A DNA stretch of 64,000 bases from Ruminococcus sp. OA3 (lineage in GTDB: Bacteria > Bacillota > Clostridia > Lachnospirales > Lachnospiraceae): NCBI RefSeq assembly GCF_022440845.1, contig NZ_JAKNTO010000001.1, positions 1,240,001 to 1,304,000 on the forward strand. The letters are read 5' to 3'. Both the position numbers and the translations under genes were made by a program. The notes beneath the pieces are model-generated. The model saw only the letters and a program-made list of their open reading frames with translations, made no database searches and was not told where the DNA came from. Positions 26,361-34,417 of the stretch are shown piece after piece; position 1 is the stretch's first letter; each line of letters opens with the position of its first letter.

Positions 26361-27461
26361 ATGACGAGATCGCAATTAGTACTGGACGTAATCAGTAAAA
26401 AGAACACTTCTTATCTTCCGAGTCAGTGTACGTTTGCAGCGAGGGCAAAAAAGATGGAAGTGGCCGAAGCGCTGGGACTTAATGAAGAAGAGGTAGATGT
26501 CTATCTGGGAAATCACATCAAGTTTACAGGTGTATTGGATGATATTGTCCAGCTTGATAAACTGGACCCGCATCGTATGCAGGTGGCGTATGACGCAGGC
26601 CGCTATATTCATATACCAGAGGAGGAAGGATTTATCTACGATCTCTGGGGGATGAAATATAATATAAATGACGGGGGATATTTTAATTATTGCCATCCGC
26701 TAAGAGGATGTGACGAAGATGAATCGCTGATCTACAATTACAAGGCGCCTGAGCTTTCAGATATGGATCTGCAGTTTAAAATTGCGGAGGAGGACCTGAA
26801 GAAATACGGCGATGATTTCCTCGTTGAACTCAGCGGTTACAATGGAATCTGGGAGAAAGCATATCAGTTGACTGAAATTGAAAATTTCATGTATCTGCTG
26901 GCGGTAGAACCGGAAAAGGCATGTTATCTGATGGATGTGATCTGCGATTATAAGGTGGAAGTGGCAAAAGAAACGGTTAAGAGAGGCTTTTCGATTGGAC
27001 ATTACGGCGACGATCTGGGAACACAGATCAGTACATTCGTCTCGGAAGACATGTTCGTGAATTATTTTCTGCCAAGGATCAAAAGAGTATTCCGTGTGTT
27101 TAAAGATGCCGGGTTACCGGTCCAGATGCATTCCTGCGGCAAGATTACGCCGTTTATTCCACATCTGATCGATGCCGGTCTGGACGTTCTCGAACCGGTT
27201 CAAAATTGTATGGATTTTCAGTTCCTGAAGAACGAATACGGTAAAGACCTGACGTTCTACGGCGGAGTGGATACTCAGGATCTGCTCACCTTCCGTACTC
27301 CCGGGGAGGTATTTGAAGAAACATTAAAAGTGATCGATGTTCTCGGAAAAGGCGGCGGACTGATCATTGCGCCTTCCCAGGAGGTTATGAACAATGTACC
27401 GGTGGAAAATGTACTGGCATTTATGCGTGCGGTGAAGAAGGCGAGAGGAGAGGAATCTTAG
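26361..27461 (+). CDS. UroD/MtaA-fold protein 2, possible methyltransferase
   Basis: The 366 residues form a TIM-barrel URO-D superfamily protein, of a subfamily different from proteins 1 and 4. The metal motif is H257-S-C259-G-K, followed by YGGVDTQD. The position of the MtaA cysteine reads APSQEVMNNVPVEN, so Gln or Glu replaces it. GAGAGGAG lies before the ATG. It follows the decayed binding protein after 37 bases and is probably read from the same promoter. Substrate and reaction are unknown; the family includes corrinoid-linked methyltransferases. Confidence 0.78.
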   Translation: MTRSQLVLDVISKKNTSYLPSQCTFAARAKKMEVAEALGLNEEEVDVYLGNHIKFTGVLDDIVQLDKLDPHRMQVAYDAGRYIHIPEEEGFIYDLWGMKYNINDGGYFNYCHPLRGCDEDESLIYNYKAPELSDMDLQFKIAEEDLKKYGDDFLVELSGYNGIWEKAYQLTEIENFMYLLAVEPEKACYLMDVICDYKVEVAKETVKRGFSIGHYGDDLGTQISTFVSEDMFVNYFLPRIKRVFRVFKDAGLPVQMHSCGKITPFIPHLIDAGLDVLEPVQNCMDFQFLKNEYGKDLTFYGGVDTQDLLTFRTPGEVFEETLKVIDVLGKGGGLIIAPSQEVMNNVPVENVLAFMRAVKKARGEES

Positions 27462-27561
27462 GACTCGGATTTACGGTATCAGTTGACGTGGATACCCTGA
27501 CGTGTTAGCATCTTTATAAGATGATTGGAGCTGTTTTTACTCAGGAGGCGGGAGGGTATCT

Positions 27562-27825
27562 ATGTTTTGGAAAAAGAAAGAGGTCTTTTTATCGAATAAC
27601 GTGGAACTATTCGGACAGGTGCTGCAGGAGTTGAAACAGGCAGGGATTGCCTGCGAGACGAAACAGGTAAACATGGGAACACAGAACAGGAGCCGCGGAA
27701 TATTCCTGGGACAGGTTGGCGAGAAAGTGAATCTGGAGATCATGTACTACGTCTATGTTTCCAGGGAGGATGTTTCGAAGGCCAGGCATGTTATTACTGA
27801 CATGCAGAAGAGAAACAATCGTTAG
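27562..27825 (+). CDS. Small DUF2007-like protein
   Basis: The protein has 87 residues. The pattern SNNVELFGQVLQELKQAGIACE, with a later EIMYYVYVSREDVSKAR strand-helix, resembles the DUF2007 family of putative small signalling proteins (PF09413). It has no signal peptide. AGGAGGCGGGAGG lies upstream of the ATG. It stands alone between UroD-like gene 2 and a strong bidirectional terminator. The function is not known, and the family match is from memory of the pattern. Confidence 0.6.
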   Translation: MFWKKKEVFLSNNVELFGQVLQELKQAGIACETKQVNMGTQNRSRGIFLGQVGEKVNLEIMYYVYVSREDVSKARHVITDMQKRNNR

Positions 27826-27842
27826 AAAAAAGTAGACCCGAT

Positions 27843-27891
27843 AAAAAAGCAACATATGCACGAAATATCTTGTGCATATGTTGCTTTTTTA
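27843..27891. terminator. Bidirectional terminator
   Basis: A near-perfect stem AAAAAAGCAACATATGCAC / GTGCATATGTTGCTTTTTT has A and T tracts on its two ends. It lies between the convergent DUF2007-like and MerR genes. Confidence 0.85.
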
Positions 27892-28326
27892 ATGGCTGTT
27901 TTTATAAGCATCCCGAATCTCTTCCGGCATTTCAGCCGGTGTCATACTTCGGACACGCTCTTCCCCGTTATCTTTCATTGCCTGCTCATAATACCAGCAT
28001 TTATATTTGATCATATCCAGTACTTTTTCCAGTTTTCGGATCTCCGCCTCTACGGATTCCCTTTGTTTTACAAACATATTCTTACGAAGTTCATATGTAC
28101 AGTTTCCCATGGAACACCATTTCATAAATTCCTTGATAGCTTTGATCTCCATTCCTGATTTTTTCAGGCATTCGATGATACGCAGTGCATCGAGCGTCTT
28201 GTCGTTGAACCTGCGGATACCGGAAGGCTCCCGCACGATATCGGGGAATAATCCTTCCTTGTCATAGTATCTCAGGGTGGATACAGGTAAATCAAACATT
28301 TTTGAGACTTCGCCGATACTGTACAT
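27889..28326 (-). CDS. MerR family regulator
   Basis: The protein has 145 residues. The N-terminal winged helix reads MYSIGEVSKMFDLPVSTLRYYDKEG, followed by a long dimerisation helix with FMKWCSMGNC and KCWYYEQA, so several cysteines could sense redox or electrophiles. The start at 28326 has GGAGGG upstream; the ORF could extend to 28401 but without a good site. It is divergent from the DUF362-reductase operon. That operon's promoter has the 19-bp spacer and dyad that MerR proteins act on. Confidence 0.9.
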   Translation of the reverse strand: MYSIGEVSKMFDLPVSTLRYYDKEGLFPDIVREPSGIRRFNDKTLDALRIIECLKKSGMEIKAIKEFMKWCSMGNCTYELRKNMFVKQRESVEAEIRKLEKVLDMIKYKCWYYEQAMKDNGEERVRSMTPAEMPEEIRDAYKNSH

Positions 28327-28367
28327 ACAATCCCTCCAGACAATTTTCAAAAAAATAAAAAATGTAC

Positions 28368-28398
28368 TTGACCTAAAGTCAGGTTTAGGTACTACAAT
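28368..28398 (+). promoter_or_regulatory. MerR-type promoter with 19-bp spacer and operator
   Basis: TTGACC (28368-28373) and TACAAT (28393-28398) are separated by exactly 19 bases. The dyad ACCTAAA-GTCAGG-TTTAGGT (28371-28390) lies within. Over-long spacers of this kind require DNA twisting by a MerR-family activator. Confidence 0.85.
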
Positions 28399-28440
28399 CA
28401 TATTAACAGAAAAACCATTTTATGTCAAAGGAGAATATCG

Positions 28441-29325
28441 ATGAAAAAGGCAGCTGTATATTTTACAGAAAAAATCACACCTGAGGCAGTTGTTCAAATG
28501 TATCAGATGCTGAAAAAAGAACTGCCGGGGAAAGTTGCAGTAAAGGTTCACTCCGGTGAAAAGGGAAATCAGAATTATCTGCGGCCGGCATTTTTGAAAC
28601 CGATGGTTGCGGCGGTCAATGGAACCGTTGTGGAATGCAACACGGCATACGAGGGTGAGCGAAATACCACCGGAAAGCATATCAGACTGATTCAGGCCCA
28701 TGGCTGGAGCCGGCATTTCAATGTTGATCTGATGGATGCCGAGGGACCCGATCTGGTTCTGGATATACCGAATGGAAAGATTCTGAGAGAAAATCATGTG
28801 GGCAAACATATTGCGAATTACGATTCCATGCTTGTGTTGTCGCATTTCAAGGGACATCCGGCGGGCGGTTATGGCGGAGCACTCAAACAGCTCTCGATCG
28901 GATGTGCATCCAGTGCGGGAAAATCCCTGATACATTCCGGAGGTTATACAAACGACCAGAGCATTGTGTGGAATCATATGGCAGAGCAGGATGCCTTCTG
29001 TGAGGCTATGGCGGACGCTGCGGGAAGTGTCATGGAGTATTTCAGGGGCAATACGGCATTTGTCAATATGATGTGTAATCTGTCCGTGGATTGTGATTGC
29101 TGTGCAGTGGCAGAAGATCCGTGCATGAAAGATATCGGAATCCTGTCGTCGCTCGACCCAGTGGCCCTTGATCAGGCGTGCATGGACCTGGTCTGTCAGT
29201 CCAAAGATCCGGGCAGAGATCATTTTCTGCAGAGGGTGGAATCCATGCATGGCACCCATACGATTGATGCGGCCGCAAAACTCGGGTTTGGTACAAAAGA
29301 GTATGAACTGATAACGGTGGACTAA
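28441..29325 (+). CDS. DUF362 domain protein
   Basis: The protein has 294 residues of the DUF362 family (PF04015), with KVHSGEKGNQNYLRP, the LSHFKGHPAGGYGGALKQLSIG core and a cysteine cluster (CNLSVDCDCCAVAEDPC). The family is found with iron-sulfur and redox proteins; the reaction is not established. AAAGGAG precedes the ATG. It is the first gene of the MerR-controlled operon with an iron-sulfur aldo/keto reductase and a flavin reductase, which implies a redox task such as carbonyl or electrophile removal. Confidence 0.82.
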   Translation: MKKAAVYFTEKITPEAVVQMYQMLKKELPGKVAVKVHSGEKGNQNYLRPAFLKPMVAAVNGTVVECNTAYEGERNTTGKHIRLIQAHGWSRHFNVDLMDAEGPDLVLDIPNGKILRENHVGKHIANYDSMLVLSHFKGHPAGGYGGALKQLSIGCASSAGKSLIHSGGYTNDQSIVWNHMAEQDAFCEAMADAAGSVMEYFRGNTAFVNMMCNLSVDCDCCAVAEDPCMKDIGILSSLDPVALDQACMDLVCQSKDPGRDHFLQRVESMHGTHTIDAAAKLGFGTKEYELITVD

Positions 29326-29370
29326 AGTGGGGGGACGGACGTATAATGAATTTAGATGGAGGAATGTTGT

Positions 29371-30465
29371 GTGAAATATCGGATGAATCAAAGAACAAAG
29401 GATAAAATCAGCATTCTGGGTGTTGGATCCAGCTGTATATCTGAGGCATCCGAGAAAGAGGCGGTACAGGCCCTGGAGATGGCAGTTGAACAGGGAGTCA
29501 ATTATTTTGACATGGCGGCTGGAGCAGCGGGATGTTTTTCGTATTATGGAAAAGCACTGGAGAGAGTCCGAAAGAATATTTTTTATCAGATTCATTTCGG
29601 CGCAGATTATGCAACGGGGGAATATGGATGGACGACCAGGCTGGATACGGTGAAAGCTTCCCTCGACTGGCAGCTCGGTCAGTTGAAAACAGATTACATC
29701 GACTACGGATTTATTCATTGTCTGGATGAAGAATCGGATTGGAATGCGTATCAGAAAGAGGGTGTTCTGGCATATATTCAGCGGCTGAAGGAGCAGGGCG
29801 TCGTGAAGCATATCGGACTGTCCTCCCATACGCCGGGCATGGTACATAAGGCTCTGGATACAGGACTTGTGGATATGCTGATGTTTTCCATTAATCCGGG
29901 TTATGATTACCAGCACGGAGAGCTTGCAAATGGAAGTACCAGTGAGAGAATGGAACTCTATCGCCGATGTGAAGCGGAAGGTGTGGGAATCTCTGTCATG
30001 AAGGCGTTTTCAGCCGGCCAGCTGCTGGATGAAAAATCTTCGCCTTTCGGAAAAGCACTGACAGAGTATCAGTGTATTCAGTATGCACTGGATATGCCGG
30101 GAGTTTTGACCGTGCTTCCCGGCATTCGCGGGGTGAAAGATATGAAAAGGATCCTGGGATTTCTGGATGCTTCAAAGAAAGAAAAAGATTACAGTGTGCT
30201 TGCCGCACTTACACCACAGGTTACCGATGGCACATGCGTCTACTGCAACCACTGCCAGCCTTGCCCTGCGGGGCTCAATGTAGGACTGATCAATAAGTAC
30301 TATGACCTTGCCAGATCCGGCGATGCACTTGCGAAAGGCCATTATGAGAAACTGCAGAAAAAGGCGGAGGACTGTATCGGATGTGGCCACTGTGATCAGC
30401 GATGTCCGTTTCATGTAAAACAGACATTCAAAATGGAACAGATTGCTGCCTATTTTAAGGAATAA
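29371..30465 (+). CDS. Aldo/keto reductase with C-terminal 4Fe-4S ferredoxin domain
   Basis: The 364 residues combine an N-terminal AKR barrel (residues 1-270; IGLSSHTPGMV and GISVMKAFSAGQLL) with a C-terminal two-cluster ferredoxin-like region: CVYCNHCQPCPAG and CIGCGHCDQRCPF. GTG 29371 has GGAGG 8 bases upstream; the ATG at 29356 overlaps that site and is rejected. It is the second gene of the MerR operon. A close relative lies at 31869-33008 on the other strand. The electron donor may be ferredoxin or flavin; the substrate is unknown. Confidence 0.88.
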   Translation: MKYRMNQRTKDKISILGVGSSCISEASEKEAVQALEMAVEQGVNYFDMAAGAAGCFSYYGKALERVRKNIFYQIHFGADYATGEYGWTTRLDTVKASLDWQLGQLKTDYIDYGFIHCLDEESDWNAYQKEGVLAYIQRLKEQGVVKHIGLSSHTPGMVHKALDTGLVDMLMFSINPGYDYQHGELANGSTSERMELYRRCEAEGVGISVMKAFSAGQLLDEKSSPFGKALTEYQCIQYALDMPGVLTVLPGIRGVKDMKRILGFLDASKKEKDYSVLAALTPQVTDGTCVYCNHCQPCPAGLNVGLINKYYDLARSGDALAKGHYEKLQKKAEDCIGCGHCDQRCPFHVKQTFKMEQIAAYFKE

Positions 30466-30481
30466 AAGGAGGAGAGTTGGA

Positions 30482-31048
30482 ATGAGAAGAAATTTTGGAG
30501 CAAAACCTTATACGTATCCCCAGCCGGTATTCATGATTGCGACATATGGAGAAGACGGGGTACCGGATGTCATGAATGCGGCGTGGGGAGGGATCAGTAA
30601 CGACACGGAGATTTCCCTGTGCATCGGTGCGAACCATAAGACGACGGAGAATTTCCTCAAAAGAAGAGCATTTACCATCAGCATGGCGGATGTTGAGCAT
30701 CTGGCTGCCTGCGACTATGCAGGTCTGGTCTCCGGAAATAATGTGCCGGATAAATTTGCCAGGGCCGGGTTTACCGCATCCAGATCAGACTTTGTTGATG
30801 CGCCCATCATAAATGAGCTGGCGGTGGCGATCGAGTGCCGGCTGATCAGTTATGACGAGAATACCTGTCGGCTTGTCGGGGAGATTGTAAACGTAAGTGT
30901 AGATGAGAGGGTGCTCGACGAAGCCGGGAATGTGGATGTGTCGAAGGTCGAACCCATCACCTTTGATCCGTTTAATAATACTTATGTGAGGCTTGGCAGG
31001 GTTGCCGGGAAAGCTTTTAAGGATGGTACGACACTGAAACAGGGGTAA
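30482..31048 (+). CDS. Flavin reductase / flavoredoxin-like protein
   Basis: The 188 residues form an FMN-binding split barrel of the flavin reductase-like family, with YPQPVFMIATYGEDG, NAAWGGISND, KTTENFLKRRAFTIS and CDYAGLVSGN. AAGGAGG lies before the ATG at 30482; an in-frame start at 30443 overlaps the previous gene. As the third gene of the MerR operon it probably supplies or exchanges electrons with the reductase. Confidence 0.87.
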   Translation: MRRNFGAKPYTYPQPVFMIATYGEDGVPDVMNAAWGGISNDTEISLCIGANHKTTENFLKRRAFTISMADVEHLAACDYAGLVSGNNVPDKFARAGFTASRSDFVDAPIINELAVAIECRLISYDENTCRLVGEIVNVSVDERVLDEAGNVDVSKVEPITFDPFNNTYVRLGRVAGKAFKDGTTLKQG

Positions 31049-31081
31049 CACGGCTGGAATGATATAAAAGAAAATCATGGT

Positions 31082-31132
31082 AAGCCCGTGAGCTGCCGGG
31101 AGATTGGGCAGGTCACGGGCTTATTATGTTTT
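31082..31132 (+). terminator. Hairpin terminator after the MerR operon
   Basis: A 16-bp stem with one mismatch, AAGCCCGTGAGCTGCC / GGCAGGTCACGGGCTT, has a 9-base loop and is followed by a modest T-rich run. It separates the operon from the convergent XRE gene. Confidence 0.7.
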
Positions 31133-31355
31133 ATATCTGCGGAAAAGTATTTTTACAGTCGGATATACAGCAGATATAATTCATATCCACATTATAAAGT
31201 TTCGCAAGTTTAATCATGGCATCCAATGGGATACGAGTTTTGCCTGACTCATAATCACTGTAGGTTCTCTGTCCTATATTGAGGAAGCTGCCAACGTATG
31301 TCTGCGTGTAATCATTATCTTCTCTTAATTCACGAATCCTCTTCAAGTAATTCAT
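31131..31355 (-). CDS. XRE/Cro-type small regulator
   Basis: The protein has 74 residues. A single helix-turn-helix runs from residue 5 to 60 (TYVGSFLNIGQRTYSDYESG). The short C-terminal tail has a Cys pair (ICCISDC). The size and architecture match small phage- or element-type Cro/CI-like regulators. Two identical 17-bp palindromes lie between it and the divergent small gene at 31482, so it probably controls both. Confidence 0.82.
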   Translation of the reverse strand: MNYLKRIRELREDNDYTQTYVGSFLNIGQRTYSDYESGKTRIPLDAMIKLAKLYNVDMNYICCISDCKNTFPQI

Positions 31356-31402
31356 ACCGTCTCCAACCTTCCAGATGATCTCAGTTTTTATATATTGTAT
31401 CC

Positions 31403-31448
31403 TAGAGTTATAAACTCTATTGACAATTAGAGTTATAAACTCTAAACT
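31403..31448. promoter_or_regulatory. Twin palindromic operators with promoter
   Basis: TAGAGTTATAAACTCTA occurs at 31403-31419 and 31428-31444. TTGACA (31420-31425), lying between them, is followed after 17 bases by TAAACT (31443-31448). Occupancy would therefore block transcription of the rightward small gene and probably also the XRE gene. Confidence 0.75.
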
Positions 31449-31481
31449 ATTGATTAGGTCATAGTATGAAGGAGCAGATGG

Positions 31482-31691
31482 GTGATGATGAAGAGTAAAA
31501 TCAATGAATTCATAGAGATGGATGACGCGAAGTTTTACGTATCTTATTTCATAGATGACAATGAAGTGGAATTACTAGAATTTCTAAAAATATTTCCAGA
31601 GTTTATGACAAATCTACCGAGAGACGAGAGAATAAAAAAACTAAAAACTGATACGTATCAAAAAATCATGAATGAGGTACGGGGAATATAG
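31482..31691 (+). CDS. Small protein of unknown function
   Basis: The protein has 69 residues, is acidic and lysine-rich, with no signal or membrane segment (INEFIEMDDAKFYVSYFIDD at the start). AAGGAG lies 7 bases before GTG 31482; ATGs at 31485 and 31488 are also possible. It is controlled by the twin operators and lies directly upstream of the degenerate riboswitch. A frameshifted fragment of the same gene (MTNLPKDDIIKLL) lies in the same relation to the intact riboswitch at 44.2 kb. I do not recognise the family. Confidence 0.6.
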   Translation: MMMKSKINEFIEMDDAKFYVSYFIDDNEVELLEFLKIFPEFMTNLPRDERIKKLKTDTYQKIMNEVRGI

Positions 31692-31745
31692 AGGCAATGC
31701 AGGCGAAAGTCTGTGATACGAAACCAGACAGCCAGTAGCAGCATG
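31688..31745 (+). ncRNA. Degenerate c-di-GMP-I riboswitch remnant
   Basis: GGCAATGCAGGCGAAAGTCTGTGA and ACAGCCAGTAGCA match the two flanks of the GEMM-I aptamer at 44.26 kb. About 22 bases of the central part, including the GACGCAAAACTACAGGGTCTAA-type core, are missing. No gene follows on this strand. It looks like the relic of a duplicated leader that lost its gene. Confidence 0.65.
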
Positions 31746-31752
31746 AGGGGGG

Positions 31753-31778
31753 GCATTCTCTGATGAGGGTGCTTTTTT
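31753..31778 (+). terminator. Terminator of the degenerate riboswitch leader
   Basis: GCATTCT-CTGATG-AGGGTGC followed by six T residues is nearly identical to the terminator of the intact riboswitch at 44342-44368. Confidence 0.75.
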
Positions 31779-31868
31779 GTTTGGGTGAAAAGTATCCTGA
31801 AACAGGGAAATCATACATAAAAAGGGCAAGGATTGAAATATCATCCTTGCCCGCCGTGAACTATTAAG

Positions 31869-33008
31869 TTACTTAAATATTTTTTCTGCCTCAGTCATGT
31901 TTTTTATAACGGGAACATCGAAAGGACAGCGCGTTTCACAATTTCCGCAGGCAATGCAGTCTTTGCCATTATGTGAGAGGCTTGAATAGTGAGAACGAAT
32001 AGAAGGTGCAATATTATCCATATCAAGGCGTGCGATATCTAAATATTTGTTTACTGCTGCAATATCGATTCCAGCCGGGCACGGCTGGCAGTGGCTGCAA
32101 TAGACGCAATTTCCCTTGAAATCGTTGCGTAAAGTATTCATTACATGAGTATAATCCCGCTCACGCTCACTTAAGTCCAGGTATCGCACTGTATCAATGA
32201 CTTCTTTCCGGGACTGGCAGCCGATCATCACACTGGCTACGGCTGGACGCGTCAGCGTATACTCCATACACTGGGCCACTGTGAGAGGCTGGTCAAAGGG
32301 GGTATGTTCTGCAGAGATCAGCTTGCCTCCGCCCAGTGTCTTCATCGCTGTAATACCAATATTCATTTTCTCACACAGCGCATATAAAGCCGCCCGTGTG
32401 GGGTCAAAGCCGCAAAAGGCATTCTTATTTAAACCCTGGTGCAGTTCATCTAGTGCGTTCGTTTCGGCAGGATACAGGTCGAATGCCAGATTTATGCTGA
32501 ACATCATCATCTCCGGCAGACCGGTTTTGATAACACGCATTGCCATAACCGGATTGTGTGAGCTAAAACCAATATGCCTGATGTATCCCTGCTGCTTCAG
32601 TTTCTGAACATAATCGGCAAATCCCGTGTCAAATACACCTTTATAATCATCCTCTGAGTTAATGAAAAACATCATTCCAAAGTCGATATATCCGAAAATA
32701 CGCAGCAGATTTTCAAAATATTTTTTTACTTCGGGTAAATCCCTGCTTATATCATATTGTTCTCTGATATCGGTTGAACCAATATGCCCCTGTATCATAA
32801 CTTCGCTGCGGCGTCCGCCCAAAGCCCTGGCTATATTTTCACGAACCTCGTTACCTGGCATAAATACATCAAACATATTGATGTTGTTTTCCAGGGCAGC
32901 ATCGATAGTCTCCTTTACCTGTTTCCATGGTTTTCCATCAAGATTTTCGCAGCCTAATCCTATAATGCTGCTCTTTTTACCGGTTTTGCCTATTTCTCTA
33001 TACTCCAT
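31869..33008 (-). CDS. Aldo/keto reductase with C-terminal 4Fe-4S ferredoxin domain (second copy)
   Basis: The protein has 379 residues. The AKR barrel begins MEYREIGKTGKKSSIIGLG and includes IGFSSHNPVMAMR and GITAMKTLGGGKL. The C-terminus carries CVYCSHCQPCPAG and CIACGNCETRCPF. The start at 33008 has GGGGG upstream on the minus strand; the ORF extends to 33101 without a good site. It lies 101 bases downstream of an AraC gene on the same strand and could be its operon partner. It is paralogous to the reductase at 29371. Confidence 0.87.
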   Translation of the reverse strand: MEYREIGKTGKKSSIIGLGCENLDGKPWKQVKETIDAALENNINMFDVFMPGNEVRENIARALGGRRSEVMIQGHIGSTDIREQYDISRDLPEVKKYFENLLRIFGYIDFGMMFFINSEDDYKGVFDTGFADYVQKLKQQGYIRHIGFSSHNPVMAMRVIKTGLPEMMMFSINLAFDLYPAETNALDELHQGLNKNAFCGFDPTRAALYALCEKMNIGITAMKTLGGGKLISAEHTPFDQPLTVAQCMEYTLTRPAVASVMIGCQSRKEVIDTVRYLDLSERERDYTHVMNTLRNDFKGNCVYCSHCQPCPAGIDIAAVNKYLDIARLDMDNIAPSIRSHYSSLSHNGKDCIACGNCETRCPFDVPVIKNMTEAEKIFK

Positions 33009-33109
33009 ATTCCATCCCCCTGATATCCAGATCATGTCAATGATTCTGTGCATAAATTGTATCATATTCTTCTGCACATTTCCATCATTGACAGATGACA
33101 TGTCAATTG

Positions 33110-34075
33110 TTAATCAATGTTTTTGAAGTATTTAGGGGAATACCCAAGCTGTTTCTTGAACAGACGCGTGAAATAGTTTGCGTCATAGATTCCCACCTCC
33201 GCAGCGATGTCGACAATCGGAAGACTGGTTGTCCTCAACAACTCCAGGGCATTTAGTATTCTCGTCCGGTTTAGATACAGGGTGGGTGATATGCCGGTGA
33301 TTTCCCGAAAGATTGTCCGAAAATAATTCGGAGAAAGGTCATAGGATTCTGCAATCAGGTTGAAGTCTATCGTTCCCCGGATATTGTTGTCGATGTACTC
33401 CAGAGTTTTCGTAATCATTTGTTTCTTTTTTGATGAAAGTTTTTCGGTGGCGTTGTACTGGTTTATTTTAATTCTGTAAAGCTCATAAAATAAGATTTCC
33501 AGGTAATTCTGCATCACGTTATGAAATCCGCATCTTTTGTCCGTCTGTTCCGTTTTCATTTGATTTAAGATCGATTCCATATAGAATTGCTGTGCCTGAT
33601 TCAGATGGATGATACCCTGCTGGTTGACAAAGGCAGAGTGAGGATTTGTAAACTTGCTGGCCCCGGACTCCTCTGAGAATAAATCTTCGTTTAGTGCCAG
33701 GAACTTCGAAGACTGGTCAACCAGATTGATGAAACTCAGTTCTTTTAATATTTTTTTCAGATCATCTTTTAAAGAATCCGTATAAAACTGACAGTTGTAT
33801 ATATGTAAGTTATCTTCAAACTGATAGGCATGATATTCATCTGCAGGGATCAAAAAGCAGTCGCCCGGAATCAGGGAGATTGTGCTGTTCTTATAAGTAT
33901 GCTTGCAAAATCCAGATTGTATCAGCGCCAACTCATAATAGAGATGGCGATGAACTGGATAAGATTTGTCTTTGATTTTCGGAATATCAGATATCTGGTC
34001 CCAGTATTCAATGGAAATTCGCATGTCTTCTGTTTGAGGCCAGGGAACATAGTCGTTTAAGTAAAATAATTCCAT
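33110..34075 (-). CDS. AraC family regulator of UroD unit 3
   Basis: The 321 residues have a cupin-type N-terminal half (HRHLYYELALIQSG and SLIPGDCFLIPADEYHAY) and two C-terminal helix-turn-helix motifs (IAESYDLSPNYFRTIFREITG; IAAEVGIYDANYFTRLFKKQLG). It is divergent from UroD-like gene 3 and its importer across a 342-bp AT-rich gap, and upstream of the second iron-sulfur reductase on its own strand. By position it should control one or both. Confidence 0.86.
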   Translation of the reverse strand: MELFYLNDYVPWPQTEDMRISIEYWDQISDIPKIKDKSYPVHRHLYYELALIQSGFCKHTYKNSTISLIPGDCFLIPADEYHAYQFEDNLHIYNCQFYTDSLKDDLKKILKELSFINLVDQSSKFLALNEDLFSEESGASKFTNPHSAFVNQQGIIHLNQAQQFYMESILNQMKTEQTDKRCGFHNVMQNYLEILFYELYRIKINQYNATEKLSSKKKQMITKTLEYIDNNIRGTIDFNLIAESYDLSPNYFRTIFREITGISPTLYLNRTRILNALELLRTTSLPIVDIAAEVGIYDANYFTRLFKKQLGYSPKYFKNID

Positions 34076-34417
34076 ATGTGATTCTCTCTGCCCTTTCTTA
34101 ATGATAAATATTTTCCTCTGATTGATACGCGGTTCTGAAGATCTTTATTTTGTTTTTCGTTTTTCTTTGACTGCCATAATTACTAAATATTGAAAAATAA
34201 TTTGCTGCAAATTATATAAATCTTAGAAAAGTCTGATGTAAAACGCTTAAATTATTATAGAAAATACCAAATAAGGATATTTTATAACTTGATTTTAATC
34301 AAAAATGTTAAATTGTAAGAATGTGCTATTTTTAGAAAGAAACAGTTCTATCAGGCTTATATTTGATAATGGTATCATAAAACCACAAAAATTGAAACAA
34401 GAAGGAGTGATGAAGTA
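34076..34417. promoter_or_regulatory. AT-rich divergent control region
   Basis: This 342-bp stretch holds no gene. It separates the AraC gene from UroD operon 3 and must hold both promoters. The dyad TGATA-ATGG-TATCA (34364-34377), close upstream of the UroD-like gene, is the only clear symmetry I see. Confidence 0.45.

Noticed and set aside
29356-29370. ATG 29356 as the start of the first iron-sulfur reductase
   Set aside because: The ATG overlaps the GGAGG that serves GTG 29371, so translation most likely begins at the GTG.
28420-29916. A 498-codon frame on the minus strand opposite the DUF362 and reductase genes
   Set aside because: It lies antisense to two clear genes, has no family features or ribosome site, and is explained by codon bias of the sense strand.
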